Assembly: GCA_021014325.1 (NCBI GenBank)
Contig: CM037472.1
Location: 36,604,234 to 36,668,233, forward strand
Source of the DNA: Plazaster borealis
Lineage: Eukaryota; Echinodermata; Asteroidea; Forcipulatida; Labidiasteridae
Direction: 5' to 3'
DNA length: 64,000 nucleotides
A program made the position numbers and the translations under genes. The notes beneath the pieces were generated by a model. It was given only the letters and a program-made list of their open reading frames with translations, made no database searches and was not told where the DNA came from. Below are positions 53,414-64,000 of this stretch, piece after piece (within the stretch, counting starts at the first letter, position 1; every line of letters begins with the position of its first letter).

Positions 53414-54310
53414 CAGTTGATTTTGATCAAAACTTCTAATACAAAACTTCTGAGAAATTCACTTCTTGTAAATGTAACAGAGCAATTTGTGAACTTACAT
53501 GTAGTTGTACAAAAATAGTTTTAAAATGTTGAAAACTACTTGTGGAATACAGTAATTGTTATAAACCAATTATGTTTTCAGCTTGTAGTTAAGAGACAGT
53601 TACAACTAGTGATTATCAAATCAGCAAAGAAATGTGATGTTTATTTTGTTTGTTTGTTTTTTCCCCCTAAAAGCTTGCTGCAGTGTACAAAACTTTTTTA
53701 TTTATTTATTTAAAACCATATTTATTGAGGGTGACCCATCCAGCACAGCTGATCATTTGGGGCCCTCACATTAAATAAAAATACATTTAAAGATAAAATG
53801 CAAAAAGGAACAAGACTTGGCAGAAGGTGCGCAAAAAGGGAAAAATTACAAAAAATTACTAAACTGGTACTGGTGTGTTTTATGCCTGTAGAAAAATAAG
53901 CTTGAAAATGCCATTATTTGAAATGTGAACGCCTCTTGTACACATATTGTGTTTATTTAAATAAGTATAGCATGTACATTAGGCATAAAGGAATGATTGC
54001 AATTTACAGAAAACAAATCTGTTAAATATTTCTGTCTGAAATGCTGTAACAATTGTAACAAGAAAAACTATGTTATAATGCTGTTTTCACAGGAATTGAT
54101 GCACTTATCTCAGCTAAACTTTCATAGGTTATTGACAATAAATGTTTCTTCAAAATTAGAAAGATGAAATGAATTCACTTGAATGAAAACCAACAATGTA
54201 CTGTACCAGCTGAGTATGATTTTGATTTTACCCTTACACCGATGTGTGATGAGCATTGTATATTCAGTTCTTTCCAAGTCCTGTTGATGGGGAACAGAAA
54301 TCCAAAGGCT
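53414..54310. other. intergenic, nothing recognised
   Basis: AT-rich. A TTTATTTATTTA run lies near 53700. Frames here have no recognised family. Confidence 0.4.
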
Positions 54311-54379
54311 ACTCGGGTGAAATTCGAACCCACGACCTGGAGCATTCTAGAGCAGATGTATGAACTAGTATACCACTGA
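54311..54379 (-). mobile_element. tRNA-like element, - strand
   Basis: On the - strand it starts near CAGTGGTATACTAGTTCATA, includes CTGCTCTAGAATGCTCCAGG, and ends TCGTGGGTTCGAATTTCACC then CGAGT. The T arm is good and there is a D-arm-like GGTATACTAG. It resembles the unit of the satellite at 58521. Confidence 0.6.
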
Positions 54380-54411
54380 ATGTGGGATTCGAACTTGAGA
54401 CCGGGCATACT

Positions 54412-54475
54412 CTTGTGGTCTAAGCAGCTCTAAGGGAGAATGCGGAGTTCGTGGTTTGAATCCCATCCGAGTAGA
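54412..54475 (+). mobile_element. tRNA-like element, + strand
   Basis: TTGTGGTCTAAGCAGCTCTA and GGTTTGAATCCCATCCGAG show the same layout as the - strand element just before it. The two are head to head, with a spare T-arm (GTGGGATTCGAACTTGAG) between. Confidence 0.55.
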
Positions 54476-55342
54476 CTGAATTTTTTTTCTTACCACAGAT
54501 TTTGAAAAGTGCTGAGTATACAGTGGTCGCCAAACATAGGCGTAAGGGTAAAACCATATTTTTTATCCCTGATGCAGTTTTTACATTAATTAAAGTTGTA
54601 CACTGCCGTTCTGGTAAGGATAAAAAACATAATTGTTTAATTTTAGTCTGAAAGCTTACTGATTATGAAGTTTATACTAGAACAATTTTTTTGAGGGTGA
54701 ACTACATGTATTTCCCTCAGAAACGAAGTCATATTCCAGAAAACTGTATCTGAAAGCCTAAAAAAAAGAAAAAAAATGCATCAGCTGATTTTGGTTGTTA
54801 CAACCAAAATTAAGGACAATATGTTTACATGCCAAAAACTGTGCATGGTTTTTCACAATTTTTTTCCTGACTCACGCATTGGATTAAGCCCAAGTTTTAA
54901 CAGGTTTGTTATTTCATGTATAACAAAATGGTTGATCGCACAAAACATAAACGCCATCTGCGACTATTTTGTCAGCTCTACCGATCCTGTATACTACCTT
55001 TAAGATATGAACGTGCTAGATTTGAAACCCTCTCGAACAATTTGACAGATGGCGCAACTCTTAGGCGCGGCTCTCGTTAGGGCCAGAGTGAAGAGTCCTC
55101 ACCGACCGACGATTAATGATAGAGTGTCTTACCATCGGACTTGAGATCCGATTAAATCCTCAACTGGAGCATCACTGGACGGATGAGAGTACAGTATGAA
55201 AAATCATGACAGTGTACTCGGGCTGATGCTCTTCACACTGAGTGATTGTGTGGGTCATACGTACTCTGGGTGAGCTGATATGAGTGAACATTGGTCACTG
55301 CATGCGCATCACTTTCAAGACACAGGCTCAGAGAACTTTAAT
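54476..55342. other. intergenic with a family M repeat
   Basis: Family M copy 2 is at 54780-55005. At 55052 ATGGCGCAACTCTTAGGCGC opens a 31-codon frame in a GC-richer patch, but no splice site or family supports it. Confidence 0.4.
54780..55005 (+). repeat. family M repeat, copy 2
   Basis: It contains TTTTGGTTGTTACAACCAAA, ACTGTGCATGGTTTTTCACA and TCTGCGACTATTTTGTCAGC. These match 13875-14090 on the other strand. Confidence 0.65.
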
Positions 55343-55574
55343 CATGCACAAGCTAGCGTATCGGGCTGATACGTTTTTTAATACGGTAGTTTCACAAAAA
55401 CAAAGAGAAAACCATATAGAATGCTCCAGATTGCAGGGCTTTGAAAACCAAGAAAAACACCAAGTAGAAAACATTCCAAAGACCTTGTTTCAATTCAACG
55501 CACTTCGGCAAAACATCCCAACATTTGGGTCCAGAATGCCCCAATGTTTTGAAAAATCCTGGGGAGAACCCTGT
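55343..55574 (-). mobile_element. family D element, copy 3
   Basis: It starts ATGCACAAGCTAGCGTATCG (the first TIR is lost) and ends TCCTGGGGAGAACCCTG. It contains AATGCTCCAGATTGCAGGGC and AACACCAAGTAGAAAACATT. Confidence 0.78.
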
Positions 55575-55796
55575 CACGGTTTAGCAATTGCAGGCAAGTT
55601 CCCTGTATTGCATACTGGCAGTGGGAGCTCTAATTCTCATTTCGTATGAAAGGGAACAGACTATACTCTCTTCCAGCCTCGGTTTGGTTACACATGGTTG
55701 AACGGGAAGTAGCCAAATTGGCCACACCAAAGGTAAATTCTACCTTAAACATTTATTTCAAAGACTAATAACATTGTTGCAGTACCCGCTGCTATA

Positions 55797-55885
55797 ATAT
55801 AGGATTCGAACTGCCTCTAGCTACTGAGCAAGCTCGGTGGTCTAGTATTGCGCAGGTTGTGGGTTCGAATCCCACCCGAGTAATA
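55797..55885 (+). mobile_element. tRNA-like element with intact T arm
   Basis: GAGCAAGCTCGGTGGTCTAG and TTGTGGGTTCGAATCCCACC then CGAG. CTCGG and CCGAG pair at the ends, 47 bp apart. It is too short for a tRNA, and is closest to the tRNA-like consensus shared by the 58521 satellite. Confidence 0.6.
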
Positions 55886-56559
55886 TGCCTTTGGAATTGT
55901 TTTTCACATACAGGACTCTGGGCAGTGTTCAACACACGTTGGTGTATACGTTAAATACAAATACATGCAGTATTCGTTGTTCCCGATAAATAAATAAAAA
56001 ACAGACTTTCGAACCCAATGTTTCCAAAAATGTTCAACACAAGCGAGACTTACATCTTCACGGTGTATTAGTTTTACCAACAAATCTCTTTCGTTTCTGA
56101 TGGTTTTTAAACAAACTTCAATCCATAAGCTCACACATGTAGTTGGTATGGAGATGATACTCAAAAGGCAATCATTTTGAAGATTATTTTTTTACCCAGA
56201 CATCATCAAGATAGTTGAGATTAGCTTGTGTTATAATCAAAGCATGGTCCGAGAAGCAAACATACATGTAGCACAGCAGTTTTCTACCAGAATCTCTACA
56301 TCCGCACCTTTTCAATAGAAAGTTGGAATTCATAAGATTGATTAAACTTTTTTTTGAAAACTAGATAGTGTCTGAGAATTGGATTGTGTGTGTGGATCTT
56401 GTCAAATTTCTGGCCTCCTTTTTTTTCAAACAAGATCTTTCTTGTGATTCCACCACAATCAGATTTTTTTTTAATCAGTGAACTTGTAAAAATAAAAAAA
56501 ACATTGTGTTTCTGTCAGGACAAGTTGACATTTTCTTTATTGAGCTCAGAAGTTTTTAC
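55886..56559. other. intergenic, nothing recognised
   Basis: The frames here have no recognised family. Confidence 0.4.
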
Positions 56560-57150
56560 CTGCTGATGCTACCCTCTACCTGTATAAGACAACTATACGT
56601 CCCCTAATGGAGTACTGTTGTCACATCTGGGCCGGAGCTTCTGCCTGTCATTTATCTTTCTTAGATAGAGTGCAGAAGCGTATTGTTAATCTTGTTGGTG
56701 AAGAGTTGGGATCAACGTTACAACCTCTTTCCCACCGTAGGTCTGTAGCCAGCCTCTGCCTTTTCTACAGATATTTTCATGGTAAATGTGCCACCAGTGT
56801 GTCCGACCTAGTTCCTCCTATCAGAATGTTTGAGCGGGAAACCAGACTTTCTGCTTCTTCTCACCCATACACTCTTGATTTGCTGAGATGTAGACCAAGG
56901 AGCCATTCCAACAGCTTTATTCCAGGTACTGCTTCTCTTTGGAACTCCTTGCCTGGTGCATGTTTTCCTCCATCCTACAATCTAGACTGTTTTAAGAGGA
57001 ATATCAATTCCTACCTTCAGCTCCCCTGAGTTATTTTCACATTTAATAATTGTCTTTCTTCTTGTAGCCCCTTACCAAGAGTGGCTTTTAAGCCTTGTTT
57101 GGGGCGAACTTGCATAAAAAAAAATATAAAAAAATAAAAAATAAAAAATA
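56560..57150 (+). pseudogene. LINE reverse transcriptase 3' fragment with tail
   Basis: The frame runs from about 56560 to TGA at 57027 and includes LYKTTIRPLMEYCCHIWAGA, FLDRVQKRIVNLVG and SLWNSLPGACFPPSYN. These are the conserved end region of a Jockey/CR1-like element. It is 5' truncated and has an A-rich tail at 57114-57150. The open frame of at least 140 codons without a stop suggests a fairly young insertion. Confidence 0.9.
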
Positions 57151-57234
57151 GTACCCTGGTTGTGTTTTGAATGTTTTCTTTCAACTAAACCAATGTACTT
57201 ACATAGGTGTATAGGTACAGACATTAAGTATAAA

Positions 57235-57401
57235 TGCCTGGCCACGAAGGCCACGGAGGCCATGGCCTCTGTTGCCCCTGGTCTTGGTCTTGGTGCCCCT
57301 TCAAAAGTTTCCCATACACTTTAAGATTTTTTTCCAATGGAAGTGCCCTTTGCAAAATGAAAATGGCCTTGCCCTCTCAAAGATGAAATTCCAGGCCTGC
57401 A
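57235..57401 (-). mobile_element. family F element, copy 5
   Basis: It contains GGCCATGGCCTCTGTTGCCC, TTGGTGCCCCTTCAAAAGTT and AGATGAAATTCCAGGCCTG at the right end, the reverse complement of copy 2. Confidence 0.8.
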
Positions 57402-57535
57402 TATGTTTAGGGACTGTTTGGAAGATGGTAGGATCTGCCTTGTTGTCTGCCAAAATTGAAGCATCTTTGCAACCATTTGACTTTACACGGAAAGCAGTGT
57501 GTCCACTGCCCCGATCTAATGTGAGGTGGCTTGCC

Positions 57536-57810
57536 TTAAAGGGCCTGTATATGTTTGGTAATGAATCAACAAATTATTGGCAAAAAAAAAATTATTTGTA
57601 AGAAGTACAGCAGCTTTGGATAGTTTAATTCATTTAGAGAAACTTTTCACTTAGAAGTACTGCAGGTTAAGGAAAAAGATATCACTTTTGATCGCCAAAA
57701 ATTTGAATCTGAGAAGCGTTACTGACAGTTAAGTTTCTCAGACTGTGTATTCCGAAATCGGCAAAAGTGATCATTCCTGAAAATTGTTATACATGTGTAG
57801 CAAGTGTTCA
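57536..57810 (+). mobile_element. family B element, copy 7 (left half)
   Basis: The left end is TAAAGGGCCTGTATATGTTT. AAGTACAGCAGCTTTGGATA and AAGATATCACTTTTGATCGC follow copy 4. The right end is replaced by other sequence near 57770. Confidence 0.7.
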
Positions 57811-58520
57811 ATCAATAGGGAAAATGAGTTCAAATGGTATTTAACAGGTTTTAAATTGTAAAAAGAATAATAATTTTTGAATTCCCGGGGCTTTTCATGA
57901 AAAGCCATGTGATGTCATCACTCTTGTGACATCATTCGTGAAGGCTCTGTTTTGTATTTAGCTGCTTTGTTGCAGTACAAAGCATCATCCCAAATGACCT
58001 CATAATATTGTCTTCTGATACACATACGCAGAATCCCAGCTAGTTTTTGAAAATTCTGTGAGAAAGTGGTGCGTAAGTTTTTTTTATCAACAATTTAATG
58101 AAAAGTTCAAAAGTTCAATGAAAAGTGTTGCGTTTTATTGAATAAAATTATACATTATAAACAAATTCTGAATGTCAATTTGTGTTGATAGCTTCACATT
58201 CAAATACATCATTAATATTCTCAGAAAAAAATGCATCATCATTCCATTTTTACTTTCAGAACGACAGAAAAAAACTGAGTTAAGACCATCTGCTTCTGCT
58301 CTTAAATATATTGATGAACTCGGCTAGAAAGTGAAACTTAACTTCTGTTTTGTAACCACTTATTTTTTTAAGGTTTCGTTGTTTTGTTTTCCAAGCCAAT
58401 GATCCAGGCAAAAACAAATGTAGACCTACTTGTAAATTTTACTTGAGAAAGAAATAGCGAAGGTTACCGTTTGATTTCCTTAGTTTCTCAGTAAGTGTCT
58501 AACCTAGATCAGTCTTTAAA
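57811..58520. other. intergenic, nothing recognised
   Basis: The part near 57895-57940 (TTTTCATGAAAAGCCATGTG, ACTCTTGTGACATCATTCG) resembles 38185-38230, so a small shared repeat exists. No gene is seen. Confidence 0.4.
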
Positions 58521-61500
58521 ATGGGGTTCGCACCCACAACCTTCCATTTACTAGAGTAATAAATGTCTTGACCACCAGTGATGGGGTTCGCACCCACAAC
58601 CTTCCATTTACTAGAGTAATAAATGTCTTGACCACCAGTGATGGGGTTTGCACCCAAACCTTCCATTTACTAGAGTAATAAATGTCTTGACCACCAGTGA
58701 TGGGGTTCGCACCCACAACCTTCCATTTACTAGAGTAATAGATGTTTTGACCAAGAGTGATGGGGTTCGCACACACAACCTTCCATTTACTAGAGTAATA
58801 AATGTCTTGACCACCAGTGATGGGGTTCGCACCCACAACCTTCCATTTACTAGAGTAATAAATGTCTTGACCACCAGTGATGGGGTTCGCACCCACAATC
58901 TTCCATTTACTAGAGTAATAAATGTCTTGACCACCAGTGATGGGGTTCGCACCCACAACCTTCCATTTACTAGAGTAATAAATGTCTTGACCACCAGTGA
59001 TGGGGTTCACACCCACAACCTTCCATTTACTAGAGTAATAAATGTCTTGACCTTCAGTGATGGGGTTCACACCCACAACCTTCCATTTACTAGAGTAATA
59101 GATGTTTTGACCACCAGTGATGGGGTTCTCACCCAAAACCTTCCATTTACTAGAGTAATAGATGCTTTGACCAAGAGTGATGGGGTTCACACCCACAACC
59201 TTCCATTTACTAGAGTAATAAATGTCTTGACCCTCAGTGATGGGGTTCACACCCACAACCTTCCATTTACTAGAGTAATAAATGTCTTGACCACCAGTGA
59301 TGGGGTTCGCACCCACAACCTTCCATTTACTAGAGTAATAAATGTCTTGACCTTCAGTGATGGGGTTCACACCCACAACCTTCCATTTACTAGAGTAATA
59401 GATGTTTTGACCACCAGTGATGGGGTTCTCACCCAAAACCTTCCATTTACTAGAGTAATAGATGCTTTGACCAAGAGTGATGGGGTTCACACCCACAAAC
59501 TTCCATTTACTAGAGTAATAAATGTCTTGACCTTCAGTGATGGGGTTCACACCCACAACCTTCCATTTACTAGAGTAATAAATGTCTTGACCACCAGTGA
59601 TGGGGTTCGCACACACAACCTTCCATTTACTAGAGTAATAAATGTCTTGACCTTCAGTGATGGGGTTCACACCCACAACCTTCCATTTACTAGAGTAATA
59701 AATGTCTTGAGCAAGAGTGATGGGGTTCACACCCACAACCTTTCATTTACTAGAGTAATAAATGTCTTGACCTTCAGTGATGGGGTTCACACCCACAACC
59801 TTCCATTTACTAGAGTAATAAATGTCTTGACCTTCAGTGATGGGGTTCACAACCACAACCTTCCATTTACTAGAGTAATACATGTCTTGACCTTCAGTGA
59901 TGGGGTTCACACCCACAACCTTCCATTTACTAGAGTAATAAATGTCTTGACCTTCAGTGATGGGGTTCACACCCACAACCTTCCATTTACTAGAGTAATA
60001 AATGTCTTGACCACTAGTGATGGGGTTCACACCCAAAACCTTCCATTTACTAGAGTAATATATGCTTTGACCAAGAGTGATGGGGTTCACACCCACAAAC
60101 TTCCATTTACTAGAGTAATAAATGTCTTGACCTTCAGTGATGGGGTTCGCACCCACAACCTTCCATTTACTAGAGTAATAAATGTTTTGACCACCAGTGA
60201 TGGGGTTCGCACCCACAACCTTCCATTTTCTAGAGTAATAAATGTCTTGACCACCAGTGATGGGGTTCGCACCCACAACCTTCCATTTACTAGAGTAATA
60301 AATGTTTTGACCACCAGTGATGGGGTTCGCACCCACAACCTTCCATTTTCTAGAGTAATAAATGTCTTGACCACCAGTGATGGGGTTCTCACCCACAACC
60401 TTCATTTACTAGAGTAATAAATGTCTTGACCTTCAGTGATGGGGTTCACACCCACAACCTTCCATTTACTAGAGTAATAGATGTTTTGACCAAGAGTGAT
60501 GGGGTTCACACCCACAAACTTCCATTTACTAGAGTAATAAATGTCTTGACCTTCAGTGATGGGGTGCACACCCACAACCTTCCATTTACTAGAGTAATAA
60601 ATGTCTTGACCACCAGTGATGGGGTTCGCACCCACAACCTTCCATTTACTAGAGTAATAGATGTTTTGACCACCAGTGATGGGGTTCTCACCCACAACCT
60701 TCCATTTTCTAGAGTAATAAATGTCTTGACCACCAGTGATGGGGTTCTCACTCACAACCTTTCATTTACTAGAGTAATAAATGTCTTGACCTTCAGTGAT
60801 GGGGTTCACACCCACAACCTTCCATTTACTAGAGTAATAAATGTCTTGACCACTAGTAATGGGGTTCTCACCCACAACCTTCCATTTACTAGAGTAATAA
60901 ATGTCTTGACCTTCAGTGATGGGGTTCACACCCACAACCTTCCATTTACTAGAGTAATAAATGTCTTGACCTTCAGTGATGGGGTTCACAACCACAACCT
61001 TCCATTTACTAGAGTAATACATGTCTTGACCTTCAGTGATGGGGTTCACACCCACAACCTTCCATTTACTAGAGTAATAAATGTCTTGACCTTCAGTGAT
61101 GGGGTTCACACCCACAACCTTCCATTTACTAGAGTAATAAATGTCTTGACCACTAGTGATGGGGTTCACACCCAAAACCTTCCATTTACTAGAGTAATAT
61201 ATGCTTTGACCAAGAGTGATGGGGTTCACACCCACAAACTTCCATTTACTAGAGTAATAAATGTCTTGACCTTCAGTGATGGGGTTCGCACCCACAACCT
61301 TCCATTTACTAGAGTAATAAATGTTTTGACCACCAGTGATGGGGTTCGCACCCACAACCTTCCATTTTCTAGAGTAATAAATGTCTTGACCACCAGTGAT
61401 GGGGTTCGCACCCACAACCTTCCATTTACTAGAGTAATAAATGTTTTGACCACCAGTGATGGGGTTCGCACCCACAACCTTCCATTTTCTAGAGTAATAA

Positions 61501-62057
61501 ATGTCTTGACCACCAGTGATGGGGTTCTCACCCACAACCTTTCATTTACTAGAGTAATAAATGTCTTGACCTTCAGTGATGGGGTTCACACCCACAACCT
61601 TCCATTTACTAGAGTAATAGATGTTTTGACCAAGAGTGATGGGGTTCACACCCACAAACTTCCATTTACTAGAGTAATAAATGTCTTGACCTTCAGTGAT
61701 GGGGTGCACACCCACAACCTTCCATTTACTAGAGTAATAAATGTTTTGACCACCAGTGATGGGGTTCTCACCCACAACCTTCCATTTTCTAGAGTAATAA
61801 ATGTCTTGACCACCAGTGATGGGGTTCTCACTCACAACCTTTCATTTACTAGAGTAATAAATGTCTTGACCTTCAGTGATGGGGTTCACACCCACAACCT
61901 TCCATTTACTAGAGTAATAAATGTCTTGACCACTAGTAATGGGGTTCTCACCCACAACCTTCCATTTACTAGAGTAATAAATGTCTTGACCACTAGTAAT
62001 GGGGTTCTCACCCACAACCTTCCATTTACTAGAGTAATAAATGTCTTGACGACCACA
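58521..62057 (-). repeat. 60-bp tRNA-like tandem array (satellite), about 59 copies
   Basis: The unit on the + strand is ATGGGGTTCGCACCCACAAC, CTTCCATTTACTAGAGTAAT, AAATGTCTTGACCACCAGTG. Read on the - strand it contains GTGGGTGCGAACCCCAT, a T-arm-like stem and loop with B-box character. CTCTAGTAAATGGAAGGTTG corresponds to the CTCTAGAATGCTCCAGGTCG of the tRNA-like element at 54311. Copies differ at set positions (CACCAG, CTTCAG, CAAGAG, CACTAG; GTTCGC, GTTCAC, GTTCTC). A block of about 1.14 kb is duplicated inside the array. Frames of 589 and 580 codons on the + strand and 406 on the - strand are by-products of a 60-bp unit without stops. Confidence 0.95.
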
Positions 62058-62580
62058 GTAAAATCCCTGACAGAAGCAACTACTTTAAGTTGGGTTAACC
62101 TCCCTGAATACTCCCATCCACGATGCCCGTTAATTCTGCGAGAACGCAGGACTTTATACACTTGTTGATTCAGTCAAGGGCTCTTCATACGATTGTTTAC
62201 TTTACATTGAAGGGCATCTTTCATAATTCCTGATTGAGTAGTTTATTGTAAAATTGTAAGCAAATATTTGGTCAGATTCTGATATTTGAAATCATGTTAA
62301 CGCTTGAGCAGTGCGCATACATTTTGAGCTTAAAGTACAGGTCTAAACAAAATTACAAAATATACTCCAGACCACAGGTTGTTTTTCAGCTGAGAACTGT
62401 CACTTGACCTGAAATCATTTTTACTCCAAGACCTAAAATAGTTTTTATATTTATATATATTTTTATTTTCAGAAAGAGGTTTAGAATCAGAAAGTTTATA
62501 AGTGTGTTTTGGAAAGCACAAGACTACGGGACTTGCATTGTGTGTTTGTGTGTGGGGGGGGGGGCAGTTACTGGCTCAGG
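62058..62580. other. spacer between two tandem arrays
   Basis: No gene is recognised. It is AT-rich near 62440-62470 and has a 10-G run at 62554-62563. Confidence 0.5.
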
Positions 62581-63475
62581 AGTAAACTGAATGGACTCTG
62601 GCCAGTGGGTATTTCAAGCCATATGGGTTACTGGCCCAGTGGTAAACTTCTGGCCAGTGATCCAGTGGTTGTAATGAGCCATATGGGTTACTGGCCCAGT
62701 GGTAAACTTCTGGCCAGTGATCCAGTGGTTGTAATGAGCCATATGGGTTACTGGCCCAGTGGTAAACTTCTGGCCAGTGATCCAGTGGTTGTAATGAGCC
62801 ATATGGGTTACTGGCCCAGTGGTAAACTTCTGGCCAGTGATCCAGTGGTTATGTCGAGCCATATGGGTTACTGGCCCAGTGGTAAACTTCTGGCCAGTGA
62901 TCCAGTGGTTGTAATGAGCCATATGGGTTACTGGCCAGTGGTAAACTTCTGGCCAGTGATCCAGTGGTTGTAATGAGCCATATGGGTTACTGGCCCAGTG
63001 GTAAACTTCTGGCCAGTGATCCAGTGGTTATGTCGAGCCATATGGGTTACTGGCCCAGTGGTAAACTTCTGGCCAGTGATCCAGTGGTTATATCGAGCCA
63101 TGTGGGTTACTGGCCCAGTGGTAAACTTCTGGCCAGTGATCCAGTGGTTGTAATGAGCCATATGGGTTACTGGCCAGTGGTAAACTTCTGGCCAGTGATC
63201 CAGTGGTTGTAATGAGCCATATGGGTTACTGGCCCAGTGGTAAACTTCTGGCCAGTGATCCAGTGGTTATGTCGAGCCATATGGGTTACTGGCCCAGTGG
63301 TAAACTTCTGGCCAGTGATCCAGTGGTTATATCGAGCCATGTGGTATACTGGCCCAAGGGTAAACTTAACAGACTCTGGCCGGTAGTCCAGTGGGTATTT
63401 CAAGCCATGGTGGTTACTGGCCCAATGCTAAACGTAATGCACTCTAGCCAGTGGTCCAGTGGTTATTTTTAGCTC
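62581..63475 (+). repeat. second 60-bp tandem array, about 15 copies
   Basis: The unit is GTAAACTTCTGGCCAGTGAT, CCAGTGGTTGTAATGAGCCA, TATGGGTTACTGGCCCAGTG. Copies vary at TTGTAATG, TTATGTCG and TTATATCG. Two copies are 59 bp (GGCCAGTGG instead of GGCCCAGTGG), which shift the frame. The outermost copies at both ends are diverged. The unit carries several ways to pair CTGGCCAG and CCAGTGG. The frames over it on both strands are shadows. Confidence 0.95.
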
Positions 63476-64000
63476 TGTTGCGTGGTGAACTTCAAAAGTT
63501 TGTTTGGTGCACATATGCAGACCTTCATATACAGTTTCATTATTTCACCGAAGTGCAGGATGGCCTATGATGCAAATGGAAACCCTTGTCAGTGAAATGC
63601 TGAACATTGTTGACTGGAGCCAGTTCCTGTGTTTTTGCTGTGGCTATTGTAACAGGAAGACATTGTAACAGAAAGACATTGATCTTGATAGTGAAATACA
63701 ACCATGTAGGAAATAGAACCATGGTTTGGGGATCGGGCATTTCATATTCAAGTCTCAATGTTTTTATGGAGTGATCACACTGTGCTGGTACGGCAGGTAG
63801 GCGATGGGATTGTGCCTTTGATAATACAAGTATGGGATTTGGCCCACAGTCAAGAGCATGTCATGAGAAAAACATTTGGCTATAATAGGGCCATCGCAGA
63901 TTTGACTTGTCCTTTAAAGTAGGTAGAAAAACAAGTAATGGCAGCCATTTTGAAAATTTTGAAAATTGCTTGTTTTTCTTTTCCAAATCTGCTACGGCCC
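63476..64000. other. intergenic, nothing recognised
   Basis: No gene or assigned repeat. The frame at 63540-63758 has no recognised family. Confidence 0.4.

Noticed and set aside
55052..55147. Short frame MAQLLGAALVRARVKS in a GC-richer patch
   Set aside because: Only 31 codons, no clear donor, no known family.
58521..62057. CRISPR array
   Set aside because: There are no unique spacers: the entire 60-bp period is repeated, and the genome context is eukaryotic.
58648..62168. Two + strand open frames of 589 and 580 codons with a 20-residue repeat, and matching long - strand frames
   Set aside because: The unit is 60 bp, so a stop-free unit gives an endless frame. Both strands and three frames are open at once, small indels switch frames, and no start, splice or codon-usage signal supports translation.
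62509..63472. Repeat proteins over the second 60-bp array
   Set aside because: Same reasoning: frames on both strands are open and are broken by 59-bp copies.

Overview
The window looks like nuclear DNA of a marine invertebrate, most likely an echinoderm and probably a sea star. It has introns with GT..AG borders, one intron-rich zinc-finger gene, tRNA-derived SINEs, 3' fragments of non-LTR retrotransposons, and very many short elements with terminal inverted repeats. The phylum call is an inference from the style of the dispersed repeats, since no rRNA or mitochondrial marker is present. There are no operons, ribosome binding sites, CRISPR arrays or other bacterial features.

Region by region: (1) 1-9.7 kb, + strand, holds the 3' end of a gene for a Ser/Thr-rich protein. 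Three internal exons (1688-1756, 5032-5138, 6131-6227) join in phase, and two alternative last exons (7144-7171 and 9638-9716) both fit the same phase. A 1.2 kb array of a 14-bp repeat lies between the two endings. (2) 9.9-20.7 kb is gene-poor and full of small inverted-repeat elements, SINEs and hairpins. (3) 21.0-26.5 kb, - strand, is a complete C2H2 zinc-finger gene of six coding exons encoding 743 residues, with basic nuclear regions, a long acidic tract and four C-terminal zinc fingers. Its intron 3 holds a 23-nt potential poison microexon. Its first intron holds a possible first exon of another gene on the + strand, with CRE and CCAAT motifs. (4) 26.5-58.5 kb has no convincing complete gene. 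It is a mosaic of repeat families, often nested in one another, with four LINE 3' ends (42.7, 49.5, 49.8 and 56.6 kb) and two weak exon candidates (about 40.3 and 44.4 kb). (5) 58.5-63.5 kb carries two neighbouring tandem arrays, each with a 60-bp unit. The first (58521-62057, about 59 copies) is tRNA-like when read on the - strand and has a duplicated higher-order block of about 1.14 kb. The second (about 62581-63475) has an unrelated 60-bp unit.

The long open frames over the arrays (up to 589 codons, open on both strands) follow from a repeat unit divisible by three and are not annotated as proteins. The two real genes lie on opposite strands and nothing in the sequence links their functions. 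All repeat family labels (A to M) are local to this annotation and were assigned by eye.
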